Assembly (NCBI RefSeq): GCF_026898115.1
Contig: NZ_CP114036.1
Location: 930,001-994,000 of the forward strand
DNA from: Streptomyces sp. S465
Lineage (GTDB): Bacteria > Actinomycetota > Actinomycetes > Streptomycetales > Streptomycetaceae
Reading direction: 5' to 3'
DNA: 64,000 nucleotides
The notes beneath the pieces were generated by a model. It was not told where the DNA came from and made no database searches. It saw only the letters and a program-made list of their open reading frames with translations. The position numbers and the translations under genes are program-made. Positions 25,441-33,679 of the stretch are shown one piece after another (the stretch's first letter is position 1; every line of letters begins with the position of its first letter).

Positions 25441-26598
25441 TCACAGCCGCTCGACAACCGTGACGTTCGCCTGCCCACCCCCCTCACACATCGTCTGAAG
25501 TCCGTAACGGCCGCCGGTGCGTTCCAGTTCGTGCAGGAGGGTCGTCATCAGCTTGGCGCCGGTGGCGCCGAGCGGGTGGCCCAGGGCGATGGCGCCACCG
25601 TTGACGTTGACCCGGCCGGGGTCGGCGCCGGTCTCCTTCAGCCAGGCCAGGACGACGGGGGCGAACGCCTCGTTGATCTCGACCAGGTCGATGTCGCCGA
25701 TGGTCAGTCCGGTCTTCTTCAGCGCGTGCGCGGTCGCCGGGATCGGCGCGGACAGCATCCGGATCGGGTCCTCGCCGCGCACCGAAAGATGGTGCACCCG
25801 GGCACGCGGGGTGAAGCCGTGCTCCCGTACGGCCCGTTCGGAGGCGAGCAGCAGGGCCGCGGCGCCGTCGGAGACCTGCGAGGCGAGCGCGGCGGTGAGC
25901 CGGCCGCCCTCGATGAGCGGCTTGAGGCCGGCCATCTTCTCCAGGCTGGTGTCCCGGCGCGGCCCCTCGTCCACCGTGACCTCCCCGTAGGGGACGATCT
26001 CGCGGTCGAAGCGGCCCTCGTCGATGGCGCGCAGCGCCCGCTGGTGCGAGCCCAGCGCGTACTCCTCCATCGCCGCCCGGGTGATGCCCCACTTCTCGGC
26101 GATCAGCTCGGCCCCGTGGAACTGGCTGACCGGCCGGTCGCCGTAGCGCGCCCGCCACCCTTCCGAGCCCGCGAAGGGGCCTTCGGTCAGCCCCAGCGGC
26201 TCGGTGGCCTGGCCGCCGGCGTAGCCGATGGGCACCGTGGACATGTTCTGCACCCCGCCCGCGACCACCAGGTCCTGGGTGCCGGAGAGCACCGCCTGCG
26301 CGGCGAAGTGCAGGGCCTGCTGCGAGGAGCCGCACTGCCGGTCGACGGTCACGCCCGGGACCTCCTCCGGGAGCCCGGCGGCCAGCCAGCAGGTGCGCGC
26401 GATGTCCCCGGCCTGCGGGCCCACGGTGTCCAGACAGCCGAAGACGACGTCCTCGACGGCGGCCGGATCGGCGCCCGAGCGTTCCATCAGCGTGCGCAGG
26501 ACATGCGCGCCGAGGTCGGCGGGGTGGACGGCGGCGAGCCCGCCGTTCCGCCGCCCCACCGGCGTCCGCACCGCTTCGACGATGTATGCCTCGGCCAT
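25441..26598 (-). CDS. Thiolase family acetyl-CoA acyltransferase
   Basis: 385 residues. Nucleophile Cys near residue 88 in VTVDRQCGSSQQAL, the NEAFAP motif, the His in GHPLGATGAK and the second Cys in TMCEGGGQAN are all present, so it should be active. It cleaves or forms beta-ketoacyl-CoA, probably in lipid or steroid degradation. A TetR gene lies 24 bp upstream on the same strand, so the pair is likely co-transcribed and self-regulated. Confidence 0.94.
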   Translation of the reverse strand: MAEAYIVEAVRTPVGRRNGGLAAVHPADLGAHVLRTLMERSGADPAAVEDVVFGCLDTVGPQAGDIARTCWLAAGLPEEVPGVTVDRQCGSSQQALHFAAQAVLSGTQDLVVAGGVQNMSTVPIGYAGGQATEPLGLTEGPFAGSEGWRARYGDRPVSQFHGAELIAEKWGITRAAMEEYALGSHQRALRAIDEGRFDREIVPYGEVTVDEGPRRDTSLEKMAGLKPLIEGGRLTAALASQVSDGAAALLLASERAVREHGFTPRARVHHLSVRGEDPIRMLSAPIPATAHALKKTGLTIGDIDLVEINEAFAPVVLAWLKETGADPGRVNVNGGAIALGHPLGATGAKLMTTLLHELERTGGRYGLQTMCEGGGQANVTVVERL

Positions 26599-26622
26599 GG
26601 CAGCTCCTCGGGGTCCCTCAGG

Positions 26623-27546
26623 TCATGACGGTCCTGCGGTCGTGGTCGCGCGGGCGGTCGTGGTCGCGCCGAGGGCCGAGGTGGTGCTGACGGCCGTGGT
26701 CGCGCTGACGGTCGTGGTCGCGTCGCGCGGAGTGATGCCGTCCAGGACCATCGACAGGTACTGGCGGGCGATCTCCTCGGGGCTGTGCTGCCCGCCCGGC
26801 CGGTACCACGACGCGGCGACCCAGACGGTGTCGCGCAGAAAGCGGTACGCCAGCCGGATGTCGAGGTCGGCGCGGAAGACCCGCTCGGCCACTCCGCGCT
26901 CCAGGGCGCCCAGCCACGCCCGCTCGAACTTCCGCTGTGACTCGGTGAGATAGCCGAAGCGCGGCTGCGCGGACAGGTGCTTGGACTCCTTCTGGTAGAT
27001 CGCGACGGCGGCGCGGTGCCGGTCGATCTCCCGGAAGGACTCGGTGACGAGCGCCTCGACGGTCTCCCGGGGACCGAGCCCGGCGCCGAGCACCGCCTCG
27101 TATCCGGCCCAGAGCTCGTCGAGGAAGGTGGAGAGGATCTCGTCGACCATCGACTCCTTGGAGTCGAAGTGGTAGTAGAGGCTGCCGGCGAGCATCCCCG
27201 CCTCGTCCGCGATCCGGCGGACGGTGGTCGCGTTGTACCCGTGCGCGGCGAAGACCTCCGCCGCGGTCGAGAGCAGTTCGCGCCGTCGCTCGGGGGACGC
27301 GCTCACGGTCGGCTTCTTCCCACCGTTCTTCCGAGTGCTGTTCCTCTGGCTGTTCTTCTCGTTGTTGTTTTCGTTGTTCTTCTCGCTGTTCTTCGCACTG
27401 TTCCCGGTGGAAGCGCGGTTCCTGGTGGAGTTCGGCACCTTCTCATTCTCGCCCCATGGGCGCGGGGCCCGCGCGCCGCGCTCCGCCCGGGGTCCCCGGT
27501 GGTCTGCCGTGCCCGCGTCCTCGCGCCCTGACCGGTTGTGATCCAT
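26623..27546 (-). CDS. TetR family regulator with an Asn/Lys-rich N-terminal extension and Thr/Ala-rich tail
   Basis: 307 residues from ATG 27546; GTG 27306 would give a normal 227-residue TetR. HTH at ~85-130 (RRELLSTAAEVFAAHGYNATTVRRIADEAGMLAGSLYYHF). The ligand domain is of the type that controls acyl-CoA genes. The extra ~80 N-terminal residues contain NSAKNSEKNNENNNEKNSQR, rare in this GC-rich genome, yet their codons keep G or C at most third positions, which supports translation. The C-terminus ends in degenerate repeats (TTVSATTAVSTTSALGATTT). Only 42 bp separate it from the divergent LacI gene. Confidence 0.85.
   Translation of the reverse strand: MDHNRSGREDAGTADHRGPRAERGARAPRPWGENEKVPNSTRNRASTGNSAKNSEKNNENNNEKNSQRNSTRKNGGKKPTVSASPERRRELLSTAAEVFAAHGYNATTVRRIADEAGMLAGSLYYHFDSKESMVDEILSTFLDELWAGYEAVLGAGLGPRETVEALVTESFREIDRHRAAVAIYQKESKHLSAQPRFGYLTESQRKFERAWLGALERGVAERVFRADLDIRLAYRFLRDTVWVAASWYRPGGQHSPEEIARQYLSMVLDGITPRDATTTVSATTAVSTTSALGATTTARATTTAGPS
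26626..26735 (-). repeat. Degenerate short tandem repeat encoding the TetR C-terminus
   Basis: Irregular units built around GACGGTCGTGGTCGCG and GCGGTCGTGGTCGCG on the plus strand; on the coding strand they give ATTT/ATTAV-type peptides. Confidence 0.7.
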
Positions 27547-27588
27547 GCTGTATCGACCGTAGTTGAGCGAACAGCGAGGTATGCGCGG

Positions 27589-28593
27589 ATGCACCGGCCC
27601 CGGCCCACTCTGGAGAACGTGGCGCGGCGTGCGGGTGTCTCGCGCGCCACGGCCTCCCGTGTCGTCAACGGTTCCACCAAGGTCGGCGAGGACAGCCGTG
27701 AGGCGGTGCTGAACGCCATCCAGGAGTTGGGCTACGTCCCCAACCAGGCCGCCCGCAGCCTGGTCACCCAGCGCACCGACTCCTTCGCGCTGGTGCTCCC
27801 CGAGGAGCCGGGCCGGGTCTTCTCGGACGACCGGTTCTTCCCGGGCGTGGTGCGCGGGGTGAGCCAGGAGCTGGAATCCGCCGACAAGCAGCTGGTGCTG
27901 ATGATGGCCCGCTCCCCCGCCAGCCGTGACCGTATCGAGCGCTTCGCCCTGGCCCGCCACGTCGACGGGGTCATGGTCGCCTCGATGCACGGCGCCGATC
28001 CGCTGCCGGCCGCGCTGGCCCGGATGGGTATCCCGGTGGTCTGCAACGAGCGGGTGCTGGGTCCGGCCTCGCCGCCGTACGTGGGGGTGGACAACGCGGC
28101 GGGTGCGGCGCTGGCCGTGGAGCACCTGGTCCGCTCCGGGCGCAGCCGTATCGCCACGGTCGCGGGCCCGCAGGACATGGTGGCCGGGATCGACCGGCTC
28201 GCGGGCTACCGGGCGGCGCTGGCCGGGGCGCGGCTGGAGGCGTGCGTGGCGGTCGGGGACTTCACCCAGGAGTCCGGGGCGGCCGCGATACGCGAACTGC
28301 TGGACCGCCGGCCGCGGCTGGACGGCGTGTTCGTGGCCTCCGACCTGATGGCGATCGGGGTCCTGCGGGCGCTGCGCCGGGCCGGCCGGCGGGTGCCGGA
28401 CGACGTGGCGGTGGTCGGCTTCGACGACATCGAGCCCGCCCGCTACACGGAGCCCGCGCTCACCACCGTGCGTCAGCCGATCGGCGGCATCGGTCGCCGG
28501 CTGGCCCGCCAGCTGCTGCGCCTGGCCGCCGGAGAGACCATTGAACCGGCACTGGTGCTCCCCACGGAGCTGGTGGTGCGCGAGTCGGCGTAG
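27589..28593 (+). CDS. LacI family transcriptional regulator
   Basis: 334 residues from ATG 27589, with GCGAGG about 9 nt upstream. HTH: PTLENVARRAGVSRATASRVVNGSTKVGEDSREAVLNAIQELGYVPNQAARSL. Periplasmic-binding-like domain follows with VGVDNAAGAALAVEHLVRSG and DVAVVGFDDIEPARYTEPALTTVRQP. No sugar transporter or glycosidase is adjacent, so the effector is unknown. Divergent from the TetR gene, so the two may share operators in the 42-bp gap. Confidence 0.93.
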   Translation: MHRPRPTLENVARRAGVSRATASRVVNGSTKVGEDSREAVLNAIQELGYVPNQAARSLVTQRTDSFALVLPEEPGRVFSDDRFFPGVVRGVSQELESADKQLVLMMARSPASRDRIERFALARHVDGVMVASMHGADPLPAALARMGIPVVCNERVLGPASPPYVGVDNAAGAALAVEHLVRSGRSRIATVAGPQDMVAGIDRLAGYRAALAGARLEACVAVGDFTQESGAAAIRELLDRRPRLDGVFVASDLMAIGVLRALRRAGRRVPDDVAVVGFDDIEPARYTEPALTTVRQPIGGIGRRLARQLLRLAAGETIEPALVLPTELVVRESA

Positions 28594-28979
28594 CCAAGCC
28601 GCACCACGGAGCGCCGCTCCGGGCGCGAGGGCCCGGGGCAGCGCCCCGGTACCCATGCCATCGCGCCACCCCGGCGTCCCAGGGGCGGCGCTCCGGCCCG
28701 CGAAGCGGCACCCGGGCTGAGGCGGCACCCCCGGCGGCCACCCGTACCCCCCGTAACGGCGGCGCCCCCGCACCCTGCGGCAATGCCCCGACGTCCGCGA
28801 CACGTCCTGGGCGAGGCCGGGCAACGCCCATACGGGACGCGCAGCCAACGTCCCGGGCAACGCCCGGCGGCCCCTTGGACCGCACTCGCGGACGCGCCGC
28901 CGCGCCCCCATAGCGGCACCCAGACGTCCGCAGGCCAGCCGTCCAGACCGAGGCAGCACCACCCGGCGGCGCACCGGGC
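28594..28979. other. Gene-free GC-rich stretch after the LacI gene
   Basis: No supportable gene on either strand; several frames are open only because the sequence is so GC-rich. Short inverted repeats such as GGGCAACGCCC occur. Confidence 0.4.
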
Positions 28980-29407
28980 GGGAACCGCCACGCGGGAGCC
29001 ACCGGACGGGGACCGCCGCACGGGGCCCCACGCGGGGACCGCCACACGAGAACCGCCGCACGGGGCCCCACGCGGGGACCGCCACACGGGAGCCCCACGC
29101 CGGAACCCCCACGCGGGAGCCACCCCACGGGGACTGCCACGCGAGCCACCGCACGGGAACCACCACGCGGGAGCCCCACGCGGAGACCCCCACGCGGGAG
29201 CCACCACACGGCAACCACCCCACGGGGACCGCCACGCGAGAACCACCGCACGGGAACCACCACGCGGGAGCCCCACGCGGAAACCCCGACGCGGGAGCCC
29301 CACGCGGAAACCCCCACGCGGGAGCCACCACACGGGGAACCCCCACGCGGAAACCACGACACGGGAACCACCACACGGAAACCACCACACAGAAACCCCC
29401 ACTCGGG
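28980..29407. repeat. Degenerate 14-15-bp tandem repeat array
   Basis: About 30 imperfect units of the form CCACGCGGRAACC / CCACACGGGAGCC, purine-rich on the plus strand and most regular at 29250-29405. The array ends just before the stop codon of the PaaX gene (29421). Units vary too much and lie too close for CRISPR. Confidence 0.85.
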
Positions 29408-29420
29408 GCCGCCGTTCCGG

Positions 29421-30164
29421 TCAGTCGCTCCCGGCGTACCGCGGCAGCAGCGCCCGGAACTCCCTCTCGAACGCGTCGTAGCGGCGCCGCAGCTCCCCGC
29501 CCGGCCAGTCCTCGGGCAGCAGCCGGGCGGGGAGGACGGGGTCGGCGAGGAGATGGCGCAGGGCCGCGGCCGCGACGGTGAACCGCTGGGCCGGCCCCTC
29601 CGCGTCGTCCAGTGCCGTCCCGAGCAGCCTGGCCTGGCGGGCCCAGCCGTCCAGGTCCCACAGCCGCGCGGCGAGCCCGGCCGGATCGGCCTCCGGCGCG
29701 CCGGTGAACCAGCGGCACTGCTCGGCGACGACGTCCGGGCGCGGGCGGACCAGATTGGCGGGGCGCATCCAGGTGCCCTCGCGCAGTTCGGCCAGGCGCA
29801 GGGTGGCCATGGCCTGGCGGAGGGCGGCGCGCTCGGCCGCCTGGCGCCGGTCGGAGGTGACGACCGCGATCTCCCAGCCGCCGTCCCAGCGCCGGGTGCG
29901 CGGGGCGCGGCTGTCGTCCTGCCGGGCCTGACGGGCCAGCAGCCGCTCGGTGAGCCGGTAGGTGCCGCCGTGCTGTTCCAGGTCACCGGCCGCCACCATG
30001 CGGGTGAGCGCGACCCGGATGGTGCCCTCGGCCGTGCCGAAGAGCGCGCCGACGCGGACCAGCGCGCGGGCGGGCAGCTGGGGCGGGTGGTGGCCCAGCA
30101 GGGTGCTGAGCACGATGGAGCGCGCGGTCAGCGGCCGCAGGCTGGGCGTTCCGGTGTCGTCCAT
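29421..30164 (-). CDS. PaaX family transcriptional regulator
   Basis: 247 residues. N-terminal winged helix (TARSIVLSTLLGHHPPQLPARALVRVGALFGTAEGTIRVALTRMVAAGDLEQHGGTYRLT), middle domain WDGGWEIAVV, and the C-terminal helical PaaX domain with EQCRWFTG. PaaX proteins repress phenylacetate or related aromatic genes and respond to aryl-CoA. It is divergent from an acyl-CoA dehydrogenase gene, its probable target. Confidence 0.92.
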   Translation of the reverse strand: MDDTGTPSLRPLTARSIVLSTLLGHHPPQLPARALVRVGALFGTAEGTIRVALTRMVAAGDLEQHGGTYRLTERLLARQARQDDSRAPRTRRWDGGWEIAVVTSDRRQAAERAALRQAMATLRLAELREGTWMRPANLVRPRPDVVAEQCRWFTGAPEADPAGLAARLWDLDGWARQARLLGTALDDAEGPAQRFTVAAAALRHLLADPVLPARLLPEDWPGGELRRRYDAFEREFRALLPRYAGSD

Positions 30165-30185
30165 GGTTACCGGAAACCCTACCCA

Positions 30186-30219
30186 TTACAGTTCTGAGGC
30201 GCGCATGATGGAAGTGTAA
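30186..30219. promoter_or_regulatory. Candidate operator between paaX-like and dehydrogenase genes
   Basis: Inverted repeat TTACAGTTC (30186-30194) and GAAGTGTAA (30211-30219), 8 of 9 positions symmetric, in the only AT-leaning part of the 121-bp divergent gap. Confidence 0.35.
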
Positions 30220-30285
30220 GACGGATCGACCGGCCGGCCGCAGGAGACCGTGCGGGAGACCGCCGCGAACGAGGAGATGTCTGCC

Positions 30286-31932
30286 ATGAGCGCTACGCAC
30301 GAGGTCTTCAACCAGGTCCCGCCGCTCGTCGGCTTCAGCACGGCGGACGACCCCGCCCTGATGGAGTCCCTGCGGCGGGACGGCGGCGGCTGGGCCGAGC
30401 GGGAGGTGCGGGAGCTGGGCGCGCGGGCCGGTTCCGCCGAGGTCCAGGAGTGGGCGCGGCTGGCCGAGGAGCACCCCCCGGTGCTGCACACCCACGACCG
30501 TTACGGCCATCGCGTCGACGAGGTCGAGTACCACCCCGCCTACCACCAGCTGATGGGCGCCGCCGTGGCGAGCGGCCAGCACGCGGCCGCCTGGAGCGAG
30601 AGCCGCCCCGGCGCCCATCTGGTGCGCGCGGCCAAGTTCTACGCCTTCGCACAGGCCGAGCCCGGCCATGGCTGTCCCATCTCCATGACGTACGCCGCGG
30701 TCCCGGCGCTGCGCGCCGAACCGGAGCTCGCCGCCCGGTACGAACCGCTGCTGGCCGCCCGCGCCTACGACTTCGGGCTGCGGCCGCCGCTCGGCAAACA
30801 AGGTCTGATCGCGGGCATGTCGATGACGGAGAAGCAGGGCGGCTCGGACGTCCGCGCCAACACCACCCGGGCCGTGCCGACCGGGGACGGCGGCTATGTC
30901 CTCACCGGCCACAAGTGGTTCACCTCCGCGCCGATGAGCGACGTCTTCCTGACGCTGGCCCAGACGGAGGAGGGGCTGACCTGCTTCCTGGTGCCCCGGG
31001 TACTGCCGGACGGCAGCCGCAACCCGCTGCGGCTGATGCGGCTCAAGAACAAGCTGGGCAACCGCTCGAACGCCTCGGCCGAGATCGAGTACGAGTCCGC
31101 CGTGGCCTGGCGGGTCGGCGAACCGGGCCGCGGGGTGCGGACCATCGTGGAGATGGTCAACGTCACCCGGCTGGACTGTGTGATCGGCTCGGCCGCCGGT
31201 ATGCGGGCCGGACTGCGGCAGGCGCTGCACCACGCCGAGCACCGCCGGGCGTTCGGCGCCGAGCTGGTCGACCAGCCGCTGATGCGCAACGTACTCGCCG
31301 ATCTGGCGGTCGAGTCGGAGGCGGCCACGACGCTCGCGATGCGGCTCGCGGCCGCCCTGGACCGCGCGGAGGCGGGGGACGAGGGCGAGGCCGCGCTGCG
31401 CAGGCTGGGGCTCGCGGTGAGCAAGTACTGGGTGTGCAAGCGCGGTTCCGCTCACGCCGCCGAGGCCCTGGAGTGCCTGGGCGGGAACGGCTATGTGGAG
31501 GAATCCGGGATGCCGCGCCTGTACCGCGAGGCGCCCCTGCTGTCGATCTGGGAGGGCTCGGGGAACGTCGCGGCGCTCGACGTGCTGCGGGCGCTGGGCC
31601 GGGAGTCGGGCGCGCTGGAGGCGTTCCTGGCCGAGGTCGGCGCCGCCGCCGGGGCCGACGCCCGGCTGGACGCGGCCGTGGACCGGCTGCGTGGGCTGCT
31701 GCCCCAGCTCGCCGATCCGCAGCGGGCGCAGCTGCTGGCACGCCGCCTTGCCGAGCAGATGACGCTGGTGCTTCAGGGCAGCCTGCTGGTGCGGTACAGC
31801 CACCCGGCGGTCGCCGACGCGTTCTGCGCCTCGCGGCTCGACGGCGACTGGGGGCACGCCTTCGGCACCCTGCCGCCGGGGACGGACACCGAGCCGATCC
31901 TGGAGCGGGCCCGCCCCAAGGCCGAGCGGTGA
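30286..31932 (+). CDS. Acyl-CoA dehydrogenase family protein, AidB-like
   Basis: 548 residues from ATG 30286, chosen because GAGGAG lies 9 nt before it. AidB features: long N-terminal domain (TYAAVPALRAEPELAARY), FAD-binding MSMTEKQGGSDVRANTTRA and GHKWFTSAPMSD, C-terminal LYREAPLLSIWEGSGNVAALDVLRAL. Length is close to the 541 of E. coli AidB. Members bind FAD and DNA or oxidise branched acyl-CoAs; here the PaaX neighbour favours catabolism. Confidence 0.92.
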   Translation: MSATHEVFNQVPPLVGFSTADDPALMESLRRDGGGWAEREVRELGARAGSAEVQEWARLAEEHPPVLHTHDRYGHRVDEVEYHPAYHQLMGAAVASGQHAAAWSESRPGAHLVRAAKFYAFAQAEPGHGCPISMTYAAVPALRAEPELAARYEPLLAARAYDFGLRPPLGKQGLIAGMSMTEKQGGSDVRANTTRAVPTGDGGYVLTGHKWFTSAPMSDVFLTLAQTEEGLTCFLVPRVLPDGSRNPLRLMRLKNKLGNRSNASAEIEYESAVAWRVGEPGRGVRTIVEMVNVTRLDCVIGSAAGMRAGLRQALHHAEHRRAFGAELVDQPLMRNVLADLAVESEAATTLAMRLAAALDRAEAGDEGEAALRRLGLAVSKYWVCKRGSAHAAEALECLGGNGYVEESGMPRLYREAPLLSIWEGSGNVAALDVLRALGRESGALEAFLAEVGAAAGADARLDAAVDRLRGLLPQLADPQRAQLLARRLAEQMTLVLQGSLLVRYSHPAVADAFCASRLDGDWGHAFGTLPPGTDTEPILERARPKAER

Positions 31933-32067
31933 CGCCGTGAGGTGAAGCCGTGGACCGGGCGGGGTGAAGCCCGTGAACCGGGGGACCTCCTGCGGAATCT
32001 CCGTCAGAAGGTCCCTAAACCTCGATGCGCAAAACTTCGCAGGATTCCCCCATTCGGGGGAATCCCG

Positions 32068-32859
32068 GTGTTCGTACGGCTGGCAGGCGCCCGTTCGGCC
32101 GAACATCTCCTCGTGAAACGATGGCAGCGATTATGGCGTGCGGGGGTCCTGACCACTGCCCTTGTTCTCGCCTCGGCGGGGGCGACGGCCCTGGCCGAGG
32201 CGGACGGTGACGGCCCGGCGGCCGTGCCCGCCACCCCTGGACCGACGGCCGGCCCCCGGCCAGGGGCCAGGACCGAGGTCCCGGGCGACGGACCGCGCAC
32301 CTCGGTGAGGATCAGGATCGGTCCGGGCCTGTGTGTCTGCGTCGCCGCCTCGGTGGGCCGGGCCCGGCTCATCGCCCGGTACGGCTGGTGCCCCCATCCG
32401 ACGCCCACGCCGACCCCTACGCCCACGCCGACCCCCACCCCGACTCCGACACCCACCCCCACGCCGACTCCGACACCCACCCCCACCCCGCCCGACACGC
32501 CGAGCCCCACCCCCACCTCGGCCCCGACGTCCACCCCGAGCCCCGCTCCCACACCCACCCGGACGCCCGGGTCCCCTGCGCGGCTCCCCACGCCGGGCCC
32601 CACACCCGCGCCCGCGCTTCCGCTGCCGTCACCGCCCCTTCGCAGCACGCCTCCGGCATCGCCCTCCGAGCCGGTTCCCACCCCGACCAGGACCCGTGCC
32701 GTCGAGATGCACGCGTATCAGAAACCCGCACGCGCCGAGCCCGACAACGGGACCTCCGTGGTCACCTTCACCCTGCTGCTGACCGCGCCCGCGGTCCTCG
32801 CGGCCGCGGCTCTCCGTCCGCGTTCGCGCTCCGCCGCCCGCGGTGGGCGGCGCGGCTGA
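32068..32859 (+). CDS. Surface protein with a (Pro-Thr)n stalk
   Basis: 263 residues from GTG 32068, chosen for GGGGGAA 5 nt upstream; GTG 32113 is an alternative. Signal segment [20 protein letters not shown], a short domain with three Cys (GLCVCVAAS and YGWCPHP), then about 16 PT dipeptides (nt ~32398-32490) and further Pro/Thr/Ser-rich sequence to ~225. A membrane span ([19 protein letters not shown]) and an Arg-rich tail end the protein. The layout is that of a cell-wall-spanning stalk, but no LPxTG motif is seen. Confidence 0.75.
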   Translation: MFVRLAGARSAEHLLVKRWQRLWRAGVLTTALVLASAGATALAEADGDGPAAVPATPGPTAGPRPGARTEVPGDGPRTSVRIRIGPGLCVCVAASVGRARLIARYGWCPHPTPTPTPTPTPTPTPTPTPTPTPTPTPTPTPPDTPSPTPTSAPTSTPSPAPTPTRTPGSPARLPTPGPTPAPALPLPSPPLRSTPPASPSEPVPTPTRTRAVEMHAYQKPARAEPDNGTSVVTFTLLLTAPAVLAAAALRPRSRSAARGGRRG

Positions 32860-32908
32860 CGGCGCACCACCGAACCGCCGAACCGCCGAACCGCTTGGGA
32901 GGCTGTCC

Positions 32909-33679
32909 ATGCCCGAATGGCTGATGATGACCCTGGTGATGGCCGGGACCTGCGCGGTCGTGGTGGCCGGCGCGGTCCTCAACGCCCGCCGATTGGGGAG
33001 GGAGGACGATCCGGACGAGACCCCCGATGTCCTGGACTACATGATCATGATGATCGGCGTGGTCTACGCGATCGTGCTGGGCCTGGCGATCGCCGGTGTC
33101 TGGGAGTCGCGCGGCGCCGCGCAGGACGGGGTCCGCACGGAGGCGCAGGCGTTGCACGAGGTGACCGAGCGGGCGAGCGTCTACCCCCGCCAGGTGCGCG
33201 ATCGCATCGGCGACGATGTGGACGCGTATGTGCGCCATGTGGTGCGCACGGAGTGGAAGGTGATGCTCGACAAGGGCGAACTCACCGACCGCGGCGACGA
33301 GCTGCTGGCCACTCTGCGCCGCGATGTCACCCACGCGACCCCGCACAGCGCTCTCCAGTCGCAGGCGTACCAGCCGATGGTGGACCAGGTGGCCGCCGTG
33401 GACGACGCCCGCGGCGCCCGGCAGCAGAGCGCCGGGCCGACGATGCCCCATCTGGTCTGGTTCGGACTGGTGCTGGGCGCGGCGCTGGTGATCGGGCTGG
33501 TCTTCACCCTCCAGATCCGCCGTTCGCCCCGGGAGCTGATGCTCGCGGTGATGTTCACCGCGCTCATCGTCTTCCTGCTGTTCCTGGTGTGGGACTTCGA
33601 CGAGCCCTTCGGACGGTCGGTCGGCGACTCGACCGCGCCCTTCACCGATCTGTTCCCCAGCGCACGGGGAGGGTCTTGA
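32909..33679 (+). CDS. DUF4239 family membrane protein
   Basis: 256 residues. GGGAGG lies 7 nt before ATG 32909. Two spans near the N-terminus (LMMTLVMAGTCAVVVAGAVL; YMIMMIGVVYAIVLGLAIAGVW), a ~120-residue charged loop, and two spans near the C-terminus (HLVWFGLVLGAALVIGLVFTL; LMLAVMFTALIVFLLFLVW), as in DUF4239 (bestrophin-like). Transport function is family inference. The 3' end overlaps the convergent P450 gene by 38 bp. Confidence 0.88.
   Translation: MPEWLMMTLVMAGTCAVVVAGAVLNARRLGREDDPDETPDVLDYMIMMIGVVYAIVLGLAIAGVWESRGAAQDGVRTEAQALHEVTERASVYPRQVRDRIGDDVDAYVRHVVRTEWKVMLDKGELTDRGDELLATLRRDVTHATPHSALQSQAYQPMVDQVAAVDDARGARQQSAGPTMPHLVWFGLVLGAALVIGLVFTLQIRRSPRELMLAVMFTALIVFLLFLVWDFDEPFGRSVGDSTAPFTDLFPSARGGS

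Noticed and set aside
28980..29407. CRISPR array
   Set aside because: Units are 14-15 bp, degenerate and contiguous, with no unique spacers and no cas genes.
26623..29718. 1031-codon open frame on the minus strand
   Set aside because: Only its 3' third is the TetR gene; the rest runs through the 14-bp repeats and out of frame through the PaaX gene.
32398..32859. Sortase-anchored protein
   Set aside because: No LPxTG or LAxTG before the C-terminal span.
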